Source: Cryptomeria japonica
Taxonomy: Eukaryota > Streptophyta > Pinopsida > Cupressales > Cupressaceae
Assembly: GCF_030272615.1 (NCBI RefSeq)
Contig: NC_081408.1
Span: forward strand, 763,303,673 to 763,367,672
Direction: 5' to 3'
DNA: 64,000 bases
Below are positions 1 to 12,096 of the stretch, piece after piece. How positions within the stretch are numbered: position 1 is the stretch's first letter; the number at the start of each line of letters is the position of its first letter. The position numbers were made by a program, and so were the translations under genes. Below the pieces are notes generated by a model. It saw nothing but the letters and a program-made list of their open reading frames with translations, was not told the origin of the DNA and ran no database searches.

Positions 1-382
1 CACAAAATCACCGCCAAAGTGTCAGTGGATGATAACTCATTACAAAAATATTGGTTGGTAACTCATCACAGAGTAATACCAGCTCATACATTTTACTGAT
101 TACTGGTTGTCAAAATGAAGACTTGAAAAATGTTAACTACCGCTTTGTTCCTTCGTACTGCTTGAGATCCTCAAACCGCTTGAGGTCTTCATACCGCTTT
201 GGGTCTTCATTCAGTTTGTGACCGGTAAACACCTTCTGGAAAACACCGATAGTCTAAAGACTATAATACATAATACCGGTTGGAACAATTGTCGGTTGAG
301 CATAACTCATACATAAAGAAAGTGATCTCAAAACAAGTGTGTGTCCATCAATGAGAATCACAACATCATCAAAATGCCAACA
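1..382 (-). repeat. Partial 3' LTR of the Copia element
   Basis: These 382 bases align without obvious gaps to 14131-14512 with scattered substitutions, for example in the region around base 10-60. On the minus strand the LTR begins TGTTGGCATTTTG at base 382, directly after the purine tract. The rest of this LTR lies before base 1. Confidence 0.92.
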
Positions 383-396
383 ATCTCCCCCTTTGG
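383..396 (-). other. Polypurine tract of the Copia element
   Basis: On the minus strand the sequence reads CCAAAGGGGGAGAT and is followed at once by the TGTTGG start of the 3' LTR. This is the expected plus-strand primer of an LTR retrotransposon. Confidence 0.8.
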
Positions 397-655
397 CATT
401 GATGGCAACCCTTAGGAAAATTTTGACATTTAGGTGTTTTTACAACAAAAATATGTCATAATCAAAATTACTCCCCCTAGGCATATACACTATCCCTTTT
501 GCAGAAATGACAATGTATACTGCTTCCTTAAAAAGACAACACAAAAGTATACATAACATTCACCAAAATTTTAAATACTACTCCCCCTTTGCCAACAATG
601 ACAAAGTAATGCAGAATAACCCCTGTTTCTCATTAACATTAAAATGAGTAAATGT

Positions 656-3600
656 TTATGACAATAATGAGTGAAACTTATCAAAAACAAATTTAAAATT
701 GTGCATAAAAGTCTTCGTGGCTAATGACCATGACTCAAGTAAGGAGGTAGCAACCTCACTTTCCATCTGCATCTGTGATACCTGTTCTTCCATGGCATCA
801 ATTGTACTCATCTCTTGAGTTACCATTAAAGCTTCTAGATTGAGAAAACACTTCCTGAAGAATTTGTAGTCTAGGTAATAAAACTAGTTGAAACTCCTGC
901 AAATCTCTTGTCTGGTTGCTAATCTCCAATTCTATCCTGGCAAACTGAAGCTGATACCGGTGAATAGTTTTCCCATATGTAGTGAAAGAATCATACGACG
1001 TCTTAAAGTTGCTTATGTATGCCTGCAAATCAGATTGCAGTTTATCCTTTTATGCAAGCATATCATCACAAAATAGATGGGGTTGGCTTATTTTTCTCAA
1101 CAGTAGTTTTCCCTCATCCATAGCATCTCTTATATCTTTCTATTGTTTCTCAAGTTGAGACCAGAGCTCATTCAGATTCTTTACTAGGGCGGTGTTTAGT
1201 TCCTTTTGATGCTTCTTCTATGTATTAGCTTCAAAAACTTCTTCTAGGCATTGTACCTGGTCCTTTACAACTGTACATAGAAGTTTTAGTTTGGCTAGAG
1301 AGGAATCGGTACCGGGGAGGTTGGTACCTAGAATCAAACTGGTAAGGGTGTCAATCGCAGTGTGAATGACATCCTACTCCTTTTTCCTCCTCAATATTTC
1401 TAGTCTTTCTTGTGCTAGCTTTATGCCTTGCAGCAGCTCCAATTCATCTGTAGATTGGAGATCGATAGGACTGGTGATGTCAGCCGGTTTGGCTTGACCA
1501 CCGGTTGCTTTTGGAGTCTCCGCTTGTTTGTTCTTTTCTGCTTCCTTCTTCTCTTCTGCTCTTTTCTTTTCCTCTTCTTTCTCCCTTTGCTCTGCTTCAT
1601 GCTTTTTCTTCTATTCCTCCTCCTTTCTTTCTTCTTCTTTCCGCTTCTCATCTTCTTGTTTCTTCTTCTCCTTGTCTTTCCGCTTCTCCTCTTCTTTCTT
1701 TTCCTCCTCTTCTTTCCTCTTCTCCTCTTCTTTCCTCTTCTCCTCTCCTTTCCTCTTCTCTTCATCTTGTTTCCTCTTCTCTATGTCAGGAGTGACATCT
1801 TCACTATCTAACGCATACACATCAATAGTGTCAACCTGTTCTATAGCTGGTTCTCCTTCGCCATCAAATGCCTTATCCAATTTTCTAGTTTCCATTTCCT
1901 GTTCAGCTTCTCTATTTGCTTGAGAAACTTTATGCATTTTCACAACGTCTTTAGTATGGGAGTGTGTGTCTTTCACCACTTAAGAGGCTTTGCCTTCTAG
2001 TAGCAGGAGTCTTCTTCTTCTCATGAAGAAGAGACCTTTGTACCAGTTCATGATTTCAAACAATTCAGAGTTTGAAGCATCAGGGAAGTATTCTGCAAAA
2101 ATCTTTTCTCTGATCTCTTGTTCTCTCTCAATGGAAATGTGCCATTTATTATCTAAAGAATTGTACAAAGAATCAGATGTCTCAGATCTAATTTCTGATG
2201 GCGACCGGTCATAAACACACAAATAATTAATGATTTCCCACTTCGCTTCCTCTTTCTCACTATCAGTAAAATCATCAAAACACTCCTTCAAATCACTAAG
2301 CAATTTTCTTTTAATATTCTTAATAGCCCTCTGATAATGTGTCATCAGCTTATAAGAAGAGATGTCAATATTTACCAGTGTTGAAGATGCAGGTGCATTG
2401 ACGATAGTTTTTTCCTTCTTCCTTGTTTGCCTAGTCTTCTTAGGCTGCACTTCTAGTTCTGCATCCTCAGACTCCGGTGAGTTGCTTTTAGTCTTCTACT
2501 TCCTTTCAAATACTTTAGCGGATGCAACTTCTAGTTTCACCTTGGCAGGTGACTGCTTGGTCACTTTTGGGCTTGCTGAGGTAACTGGTGCCGATACCGA
2601 TGGCACTTCCTTTCCCTTTTTCACTGAAGGTTCTTCAACGGGTGTTACCCTTTCCAAGTAGGTGCCAGTTCGCTTTGCCTTTGCATCTAGAGGTGAGGCT
2701 AGCAGGGTAGAGGCATACCCATCTAACATTTCATACATCACCTCATATCCCATAGGTTCTACTTCTTCCTGTCTTGTCTCTACTGCTTCCATTATACACT
2801 CATCTACTTTAATGGTAAAGCAGATGTCCTCTTCATATTTCTTAACACTATCTCCTGATATCCTCATTCTTTGGTTCATCTTCTGCTTGAATTCATCAAA
2901 TTATTTATTCAAGACTTCAGGATATCCAGTTCCCACCGCTTGGAGACTTTCCCTAATTTGTTTGGTGACCGGTTGGTCAACAGACCTATTGAATATCACC
3001 AACTCTCGGGAAATAGCCTTGAAAGTAGAAAATTAGACCTACCAAAAGTTGTCCAAATCTGAATCTTAAGGCACTGTCATATTTGATGGACTTCAAGTTT
3101 AATAGAAGTTTCTTGTGCAAAAAGGTGCATAGATCAAATGAGGCATCCTCCTTGATCATTTTGTGGGTGACATTTACCGCAGTAGGAGGGACAGAGTTTA
3201 TTCGGCTAGCATAAAACACTCTGTAGCTGATCACCATACAAGCATACTTAACCAACTCATCCTTGATGGGATTGATAGTCATTCCCCTTTGGTCACTCAG
3301 AGAATCGATGAGCTTAGTCATTTGAGTCTTCATGACTTTCCTAAGGGTTGGTACCTCACCAATGTTGCAGAAACCAGTGACTACATGAATTGTTTTTGGT
3401 GTTATGTCATGCATCCGTTCCAGGTACATTTTATCACTGTGTACTTTGCTTAAGATGATGCAGATGTGATCTTTCGTGAACTCTTCAAGAAAATAGACAA
3501 CATTATGTAGTTTCTTCATTTCTAGGATGTTGTATTCCAGTTTGATTTTCTTTTCATCCTTGCAGAACAAACCTAGCTAGGAGTGAATCACAAGGGATCC

Positions 3601-3756
3601 TAGGTCTTCCAATTTACAGTCAATGTACCTTGAAATATCTCCTTCGACAATGAATCTGGCAGGTATTTGGGATAGGGCATTGTATTTCATTTTTCTTTGA
3701 ATGAATTCAGCTGAGTCCATAGGTACACTAGAACTAGAGTGCGATGCAGAAGCCAT
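656..3756 (-). pseudogene. Extra ORF of the Copia element, about 1,030 codons, decayed
   Basis: The reading begins at ATG 3756 (MASASHSSSS) and can be followed through several stops and frame changes to TAA at 656-658. The N-terminal third (about 2986-3756) is a globular, retrotransposon-associated region with motifs such as FRFGQLLVGLIFYF. The centre (about 1980-2880) is mixed and charged. A Lys/Glu-rich block (about 1560-1790) is built of EEEKRKEEE-type repeats and is probably coiled coil. The end (about 656-1250) is again helical. I see no catalytic motif of pol. Similar extra ORFs lie between pol and the 3' LTR in some plant Copia elements, but here pol is absent. Function is unknown. The first break is a TAG shortly before base 3570. 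Confidence 0.65.
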
Positions 3757-4292
3757 GATTAACTGGTAAACAAGAATTTTGAGAAATACCTTCAGAATTA
3801 AAAAATTTAGGGTTTGCTAATGCAGCTTCACAACACACCACTTTGGTTGCTGGATTACTACTTGGTGTTCTTCACTTGATTGATTGACAATATCTCCAGA
3901 TTCTTTTGCAAGATTTGAAATCTCTTTGAATCACAAGTCGAATCACCTTTTGTTGCTCTACACTTTAAAAAAATTTTGCTCGAAAACTGATAAGTGAAAA
4001 TGACGTTGAAAAATTCCTTTTAAACAAGTTTTCACCTACCATAATAAATGCATCACCGTTAGGGCATAAACCCTAATTTTTCCTTTTACCGCTTCCAGTC
4101 TTCTGTCGATTGACAGGTAACATATACCAATTTTAAGGTCTTTTACCAATATAAACTGGGGGTTCAAATATTTCACCGATTTTCTCCCCCCTAAACCCTT
4201 TTTAAAGCTCAGTTTGCCAATTTAGAGACTTCCACGCTAGGTGCAGAAACTGGTTTATCTTGTGACACTTCTTCAGGTTTCTTTTTCCATGT

Positions 4293-5489
4293 TTAATTCA
4301 TTCCTGCTTGAATAGTTTCAACATCAATCTTCCCTTCTGGAGTGATCAATATATCATCTGATAGGTTCTTTCTCATTCTGCAGGTTCTGCCAGGGTGTCC
4401 CAATTTGTTGCAATGATAGCATATCATTCCAAGTGTTCTCCATGGTCCATTGTTCATCCTACCATTCTTCCTTCTGCATGTTGTAGCAGTGTGACTGCCA
4501 CGATGACATATCAAATAGGTTGCTCTCCAACTGGTTGTCGCTTGATAGCCACCACCACCTGACTGATGGTCATAGGCATTGTACCGGTTTGGATTCTGAT
4601 TCACAGAGGATTCAGGAAAAACTCCTTGAATCCTTTGAGGATATCTCCCAGTGTTGTGCATAACAAACCTGCATTCAAATGCTCTATGCCCAAACTTGTT
4701 GCATGCATAACAGTTTCCATTGAATCTATTGGATCTAGGCTTATTGTTTAGAAAATAAGGAAAGTTATTGTAAGCCTTATGTCTACACACATTAGCAGTA
4801 TGTCCTTCTTTGAGACAATTAAAGCAAATAGGTTTAAACTTTTTCTTATCTTTATCCTTTGATGTCGGTTGCTTCTTTGATGCTACATCTTTTGTTCCAG
4901 AGGTCTCACCTTCCTCATAACTGGAAAAACCAAGTCTAGTGGTATTCTTTACCGGTTTTGCTGATTCAAGCTTTTGTTCTAGCTTAACAGTACTCTGATT
5001 GAATTTGGCAAGTATTTCCTTTGACTCAATGAATTCCTTGGAAATAGCAGCATTGGATTCCTTCAAGGTTGCATTCTCAGAAATAGATATGTTTAGTTCA
5101 CCTTGCATTTCTTCTTTTTCCATTTTAGTCTCTTGGAGATGAGCGGTAAGGGCACTGATTTCTTACTTTAGCTTGGAGATCTCATGATCTTTGTCTTTTA
5201 CCAGATCTTCATCCTTCCTTCAGTTATCAAGCTCTTGACACATTCTGATAGTCAGTCCTTCCAGTTTCCTTCTTAGGTTGGCATTGGATTCATTCAGTTT
5301 TTCAACTTCTTCAACTAGGGCATCCATGTCTGCTTCATCAGAAGAACTATTTTCAGTAAGCTCCATTAGTTTCTTAGCATGCTCTCTTCTTTTTGCCAAA
5401 GAGGCTTCGTACTTGACTTTGAGTTCATCAAAGGCTTTCTCAGTCTGAGTGAGACAATGAGTAAGTTCCCTCATAGTGTATTCCCCCAT
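4293..5489 (-). pseudogene. C-terminal gag of the Copia element with zinc knuckles
   Basis: One frame of 398 codons starts at ATG 5489 (MGEYTMREL) and ends at 4293, broken only by two internal stops near 5217 and 5166. It begins with a coiled-coil stretch, then a Lys-rich linker, then four zinc-knuckle-like motifs: CFNCLKEGH, CYACNKFGH, a third that reads YLICHRGSH with its first Cys lost, and CYHCNKLGH. The usual N-terminal Copia gag domain (UBN2 type) is missing. The ATG lies only about 50 bp after the primer site once the nested Gypsy element is discounted. The role would be RNA binding and particle assembly. No protease follows. Confidence 0.8.
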
Positions 5490-5516
5490 ATCTCCTTCCA
5501 AGTGGTTAGACTTATA

Positions 5517-5521
5517 GAAAG
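5517..5521. repeat. Target-site duplication GAAAG, left of the nested Gypsy element
   Basis: GAAAG directly before the 5' LTR start (TGTAGCATCC) is repeated exactly at 13365-13369 directly after the 3' LTR end. Five bases is the normal size for Gypsy and Copia insertions. Confidence 0.9.
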
Positions 5522-6704
5522 TGTAGCATCCTAAAATTGCGACACTTGCAATTTCAACTGTATTTGGGTCTTCACGATGGCGGCGCAACATTGAACCTGA
5601 ATGGAGACCCCGAAACCTGTTTACGACATCAAAAACTGCATCTTTTCTACACCTTGGCCTGATCCTCCTTGCACCCTGCTATCCCGGGAGGTGGGACCAT
5701 GGCGCCCAGTGCCCTGGTCCCTGGCCCTATTTTGGGCCCGGTCTCTTATGGGGCATTGGGTCTTCAAGTTTGCAATTTGGAAAATAATGTTTCTAGGTCG
5801 GCCTAAGGTCAGAAAAATCAGTCTTCTAACCCTAATTGACAAGTATATAAACTACATTTCCCCTCTCAGAAAGGGTAGATGGAAAAAAAGAGAAAAACAT
5901 ATGTGTGCAAGAGGCGGAAGCGCTAGACAAACATTCAAGCATTCAAGCATTCAAGCATTCCTTCAAGCAATTGAGCATTCTAGGTCTCCATTCAAGGCTA
6001 AGTGTTGCATTCAAGACAAGGATTCAACCATTGAAGAGGAGATCACCTACAACATACAACATACAACATCATTACACCTTTGCATGTAAGAATACAAACA
6101 TTCTTACAACAAGGTATCAGTACTTGTTTACATTACAAACATTTACATTTGCAGCATTCTCATTTCTTGGTTAATTCCAAAACCGGGGTTTGACCTAAAG
6201 GCAAACCCCTAATCCCTAACCCCCCAATCGTCCTCTCTTTTCTATGTGTAGGTTGCAGGTACGCGGCTGTAATTGAAGATCTGGAATCCTTGTGCAGAGA
6301 CGAATAGATCCCCCTTCGTTTCGTGGATTTTTCGGAGGACCGTGTGCACTCCAGGTGCCATCGTCCTGTCAACTTTCGCTCAAACTTGCAGGATAGCATC
6401 ATCTCGACATTTTACTGCTAATTCCAGGTCTGCAGCTTCATCCCATGTTTCTATTTCTATCTGCAAACGAATCTTTCTTACTTTCACATACACTCCTAGT
6501 TCAATCCTTCTATCTACATTCTTTACAAAAGAGGGTAGCCTTGCTGTCTCAACCCTTGAAACTCATTTAGAATTCAATCTTGCATTGTGTGGGATTGGAT
6601 CTTGTGAGTTTCAACCCCTCTTTTGAATGTAAAGTCTCTCCCAAGTGAAATTCTCTCTCCTTGGAGTGGGGGGGAACACCTAGGGTTTGATTTTCCGCTT
6701 TACA
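5522..6704 (+). repeat. 5' LTR of the nested Gypsy element
   Basis: Starts TGTAGCATCC and ends CGCTTTACA, with TG...CA termini, and is repeated at 12097-13364 and 25423-26621. A TATA box (TATATAAAC) lies at 5844-5852, followed by a run of CATTCAAG repeats near 5932-5968. This copy is 1,183 bp. It lacks the 31-bp repeat expansion and a short segment near its end that the 3' LTR has. Confidence 0.93.
5844..5852 (+). promoter_or_regulatory. Probable TATA box in the Gypsy LTR
   Basis: TATATAAAC is conserved in all three LTR copies (also near 12481 and 25745) and lies mid-LTR, where the U3/R border of a plant LTR is expected. Confidence 0.6.
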
Positions 6705-6707
6705 TTT

Positions 6708-6725
6708 TGGTGAACCCGACGTGAA
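6708..6725 (+). other. Primer-binding site complementary to tRNA-Trp
   Basis: TGGTGAACCCGACGTGAA starts three bases after the 5' LTR. Its complement matches the 3' end of plant tRNA-Trp (TTCACGTCGGGTTCA plus CCA), recalled from the family and not searched. Tryptophan primers are less common in plant Gypsy elements than Met, Lys or Asp. Confidence 0.75.
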
Positions 6726-7901
6726 CATCCTAATTCTGATTATTCATGGTTAGATCTGAAAAAAAAAAAAATTCCTTAATTACATTTCCATGTTTGATCT
6801 TTTGCAAATTTTAGAGGTTAATTGCATAAAAACCCTAAATTTTCTTTTTAGTAATTGAGCTTGTGAAATGTCTAATTGTTAATGCTTGTTTCAGATCTAC
6901 CCTTGTATTGCAAATTATCAATTCATATTTGTGCCTTAATTCTGAAAATTAAGTGGTTAAGTGTCAAAACCCTAATTTTTAAAACCCTCTTGATTCAACC
7001 TTTGACCGAAGATTTCACTGATCAAAACACCTCCAAATCGGCTGTAACTTTGGATTCCGCAACAAAATCACAATATCTTTCATCCTTGAAAATTTTGAAA
7101 AAAGTTGCGAGGACCATGTGCACCCCGAGTGCCATTGTTCCCGACATTTTTTTCAAAATTTCGGGAGCTAGATCTTACTGTATTTTTCTGCTAAAATCCA
7201 GAATCTTGGCTGATTTCATCAATTCTAACACTTTCAAAATTAAAGTCAAAGTTGGTCTAGTGATTGCTTTGATTAAAGCTTCTAATCATTCAAAAATTGT
7301 TGAAATTGAAATTTTGTGTCAAAATTGTGTTTCTTACTGTCCTAAATCTGAAAAGTGTGTTGGCATTCATTCAAAGTTTCAATGCTTTATTCAAATTTTT
7401 GCAATTTGTGACTTTTGAAATTAAGTGTTTGATTGCAACAACTTTGATTTCCGCTTTCAAAATTGAATTTTGCATGAAATTGAGTCAACTTTTAAATTTC
7501 AAAGCTTGCATTGCTTTTAGTATTCCCTCTAAAATCATAAAATTCAAAATTTCAGCTTCCCTCTCTTTTTCAAAATTCAAAATTTGCATTTTTCAACAAT
7601 CTTGGTAGGATTCAATTTTGAGATTGCAACTTTAATTTGGCCTATCTACAGATCGTAAAATCACTCAATTTTTTTAGATTAGCTTTAAAATCATCATAGC
7701 TTTCATCCCTGAAAATTTTGAAAAAAGTTGCGAGGACCGTGTGCACTCCGTTCGCCACGGTCCCTGACATTTTTTCTGAAATTTCGGGAGATTGTCCTGA
7801 TTGCATTTAACATCTTAAATCTAGGAGATTGGCTGATTTTATTGAAATTTGCTACCTCTAAATTTTAAAATAAATTCAAAATTTCTCTCTCTCTCTAGTG
7901 C
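6726..7901 (+). other. Gypsy leader with two copies of a conserved motif
   Basis: No reading frame here is convincing. Two segments of about 95 bp (7074-7172 and 7697-7794) share GAAAATTTTGAAAAAAGTTG followed by GAGGACC(A/G)TGTGCAC and later ATTTCGGGAG. The core also recurs in the LTR (6334-6366). The rest is AT-rich and diverged, so the motif stands out. Confidence 0.7.
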
Positions 7902-10900
7902 ATGAGTTTTACAACAATAAGCGCTACTTACACTATTCCCGTTAGACGAAGCCTTAGAATTAAGTCTTTCCAAGGTTTAATTACCGAGGAGATGGAACCT
8001 AATTTGAATGGCCTTTTTAATGAGGACACGGGTAATTCCTCTAATCCTCTTAATGATGAAGAAGCTCTCCATGAGGTTTCTGTAGAACAACTTTCGAAAT
8101 TGGATAACCAATTTGATGATTTTCAGCAATGGATGTCTCAAGAATACCCCGATAGTCAAGCTCTTTCATTAATTGAGGGTCTAAAACGTATGGTTCAAAG
8201 TGATAAGAATGGAATTGATATTTTGCGTAGTATTGCACACATCGTGGATTCGAATGTGATGCCTACGAAGAGTTGTGCCGAAACTTTAGGTTATACACAA
8301 CCTCCTACTCAAGTCAATCATTCTATTCCTTTGAAAACTTCTATTGCTAGTATACCTACTTTTACATCAAACATAATGACCACTTTAATACAAGACATTC
8401 CACCTATGATCACCAGTCATGGGGGAAATCCTTCCCCTTCAATAACCCTCTTCCTTCATTCAATCTGACTTCTTCATTCATTCCTTCAATGAGTGTCCCT
8501 ATTACATCTCCACAAATGAACATGACGCAAGGGGGCAATTCATTCAACCATTCCATTCCTTCTTGTAGTGCTCCTCTTTTCCAATCATCTTCTATGACTA
8601 ACCATCATAGTGTCCTGCCACCTTACTCTCAATCAATACCTTCTTTCAACAACATAATACCTCCATCACAATCTAACATGTCTAATATGAACTCTTCGAC
8701 TAAAGCGACCATTAACAATCTTGCACAAACTGTCTCTTCTCTACAGCAACAAATTGCCTCTATGAATCAATCTAAGTTTAGTGTGCCCACATTTGATGTT
8801 GCGAGCCCACTTTCTCTTGACATTGTTCGAGCTATCCCTCCTAAGCATGTTGAAATCCCACAGTTGGAGCTTTATAATGGTAAAGGTGATCCTCTAACAC
8901 ATGTTAAGACCTTTCAAACAATATGTACCGATTTTGCTCATGACCAAAGGTTGCTTGCAAAACTATTTACTAGAACATTAAGAGATAAGGCTCTACAATG
9001 GTATTGCTCGTTGCCTTCCTATTCTATTACTTCTTTCCAACAACTTGCAAATGCTTTTATTCAACAATTTCAAAACAATATAGGTCCTAAAGTTACTTTG
9101 ATTGATTTAATGCATTGTAAACAAGGTGTTAAAGAAAAAGTGACTAATTTCATTGGTAGATACAAGCATTTGTGTGCTCAAATTTCTTTTCCAGTACCTG
9201 ACAATGATATTCAAAGAATCTTTATTTCTAATTTACAAAAAGATATTAGAGAAAAACTTCTATTTTCTGAGTTTACTTCTTTCCAACAGTTGTGTGCAAC
9301 TCTTCACAATTATCAACTGATTGTGAGTCAAATGGAACAAGCAAATCCTATGGCTCCGAGTGATAAGGGTGATAGTATTCAACAACCATTTGGGAAGTTT
9401 AAACCGAACAAAGATTTGTTAAGTTCAATGAAAACATCACCAACAACAATGTGAATGCAACATCAGGTGTGCCTCCTATTTCTAAGTTTTTCAAGAAAGA
9501 AAGAAAGTTTACTCCTTTGAATGAATCATTGCATAGTATTATGAATAAGTTATTGGAACAAAATGTGCTTACTCTCCCTCCTATAAAGCAAATAGATCCT
9601 GCAAAGGTGAATTCACCCTATTTTGATAACAAATCTTTTTGTCAATTTCATCGTCAACCTGGGCATGATACTGAAATATGTTTTGCTTTAAAGGGTAAAA
9701 TTCAAGATTTGATTGATAATAATACTATCTTTGTTTCAGGTGTGAATGATAAAGGCAACACATCTGTAGCTCTTCCTAACCAAAATCTTAAGATTTTTAC
9801 TGACCCATTACCTTCTCATACCTCTAATGTTATTGAGACTAATGGTTCCTCTTTCTCACCTGATGGTCTTGTGTCTATGACTCCGAATGTGATTAACTTT
9901 GTAGAGCAGCAGAAAATCCCTAAAGAACCTTCCATCACATTTGATTCCAGTGAAACTATCAGGGCACCTGATGGTCCTTTATATATAGTTGCAAAAGTCA
10001 AGAATACACCTTGTCGTGGAGTGCTTATTGATCCTTCTTGCATGGTTAATGTTATTACTGAAGAATTTCTTTTTACTTTGCAATTGAATCAAGTGATCTA
10101 TGACAAAACAAATGTAGTTGTGAAATTATTCGATGCATTTTCTTCTCCTGCAATTGGTTCTATTACATTACCTATTGAAGTTCATAACAAATCCCTTGAT
10201 GTGAGCTTTGCTATTATTCCATCATCCGAACAATTTCATGTGAAGCTAGGCTATCCTTGGCTATCTTCCATGAAAGCTATTGCTTCTCCTATTCACAAGT
10301 GTTTGAAATTTCCCCATAATGGTGAAGTTGTTACTGTCAATCATAGTCTCTTTAAACCAGCTGAAAGAACTTCTAGTGTTCCTATTGATTATTTTTGGCC
10401 TAAACAATTCCAATCTCTTCCACTGCGAAGTGATCATCTTTTCAAATCTTATCAAAAGTGGAAAAAAGATATGATCCTATCTCTAAGTGAACCTAGAACA
10501 CGCAAACTTGATATTCCTATCGTTCTTGAGAAGAAAGTTCTTCCTTTGAAAGATAGAACTAATGTCTTTCCTCAAGAAGATTCCCAACCCATTCCTATGG
10601 ATGTGACTATGTCTATGTCTAATAAACTTTCTAAAAGAAGACCTATACCTCCTCATCATGATGGACTTGGTCTCCTTCCTAAACCAAATATTTCTCCTTT
10701 ATATGGAGCAGTTCGTCCTCCTTCCTTTTATAGAGAGAAGAGACCTTCCTCTTCTCCTATTATCCAACTTAAGAGACCGCAACCTAAACACCCAAGTGAT
10801 AAGGATGAGAACATTCCTCCTCCTCAATCTTCTCAACTTCCTACTAAGACTAGATGAAATCGTTCTGCACGTGAACACTGACGAAAGCGTCATCTTAGAG

Positions 10901-11304
10901 CTCGTGCAACTGCTTCTCAAACTTTGCAATCCCCAAAAACACCTTTAGCTAGTATTATTCCATTTTCTCCTCAGCCGAAAATTGAGCCAAAATCTCCTAA
11001 ACATAAGATGCATGATGGTCTTGATGTTGTGCGAGTTAAAGATCCTATTTTTATAAATCTTGATGATGATATAGATGAAAATGTTATTCATGATGAAAAT
11101 GTTACTCCTCTTCATTCCGATAGTGAATATGAATATGTTGATATTGATAACCATTTATCTAACGAATTTTCTAAAGCACTTATCTTAGCTCCTAGACAAG
11201 AACAACGTGGCTTGGAACATGAACATAGCCCTTGTTTGGATCTTGTGATAGCTCCATTTGCTGTGTTGGATGTTCCTCCTCTAGCGTGTTTCTTGCCTTC
11301 CTGA
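7902..11304 (+). pseudogene. Gag-protease polyprotein of the Gypsy element, frameshifted
   Basis: The reading starts at ATG 7902 and passes through a frame change near 8430, another near 9400-9420, and two TGA codons at 10855 and about 10879, to a stop at 11304. A retrotransposon gag domain covers about 8830-9330, with a KALQWYCSLP core. A CQFHRQPGHDTEIC zinc-finger-like motif follows at about 9645-9690. A retropepsin-like region lies at about 9960-10270. There the catalytic Asp-Thr/Ser-Gly is replaced by DPS in VLIDPSC, so it may be inactive. The tail is Ser/Pro-rich and acidic. No reverse transcriptase or integrase follows. Both TGA codons could derive from CGA. Confidence 0.85.
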
Positions 11305-12080
11305 AATATTGATCAGCAAGATCGGGGGGTGGATGACGTGCTAGACTAGTTTCATTAGCATAGCATATCTCCTCCTCTCTTTCTTTTGTTACTTCTTCTA
11401 TGTGTTATTCTCATTCTTCTATTTGTTGTCCTTAGTGTTGTCTACTTGAGGACGATGCAAAGCATTGAGATCTCTTTTGGTCTCTCTCATGTTGACTCAA
11501 AAGACACATGTGTTCCCTTCTTCTAGGTGACCTTCCTTGATTGGGGAATGAAGAACAATTATGCATACGTACATATGATATACATGAATTATCATACAAC
11601 ATACTGACCCCGAGGAAAGCGAAGTCACCTCGTGCTTTATGTTTTGTGTCTATTATCCTTGGGTTTATCTCACACTTGGGGGCTAAATCTTGGTGATAAT
11701 GTGCTCCTTTCCCTTCTCATTTCTTATGTGTATCACTACCTTAAAGCAATCACCCCCAATGAGGTGTGTGTGATCACTTTAATGTAGGGGGGCATACATT
11801 ATGTCCATATCCCTTCAGGATACTTGAAAATTTCTTGACGAACTTAGCTTTGCCTTGAAAAAATTTGGTATTTTTCTTGCATGACTCATAGTGAGGGAAC
11901 CTTACTACTAATAGTCATGGTTCTCCCTCGTGATCTTCCCTTTTACTTTGTCAATCGAAGTCATAAGATCCTTAGTCCACTGGGGGCTTGGTGTATCTTG
12001 CCTCCTTGACGTGGTGAAAGTCTTTCAATGTTGTTTCCTTGTACTTTACCGGAAGTATGGGCATACGCTTATACTCTCGC
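11305..12080 (+). other. 3' non-coding spacer of the Gypsy element
   Basis: About 0.8 kb between the last stop and the purine tract. It carries no reading frame that I can support and no trace of pol. Confidence 0.7.
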
Positions 12081-12096
12081 TAAAGTGGGGGCTAAG
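12081..12096 (+). other. Polypurine tract of the Gypsy element
   Basis: AAAGTGGGGGCTAAG-type purine-rich sequence abuts the TGTAGCGTCC start of the 3' LTR at 12097. Confidence 0.75.

Noticed and set aside
1428-1923. Phe/Ser-rich plus-strand frames that look like membrane proteins
   Set aside because: They are the complement of the Lys/Glu-rich block of the extra Copia ORF on the minus strand.
5601-6626. Open frames inside the Gypsy LTR, repeated at 12244-13263 and 25502-26357
   Set aside because: They lie within LTRs, change with indels between copies and have no recognisable domain.
8425-9455. Programmed frameshifting in the Gypsy gag-protease
   Set aside because: There are two frame changes at positions without a slippery motif, plus nonsense codons downstream, so random decay is the simpler reading.
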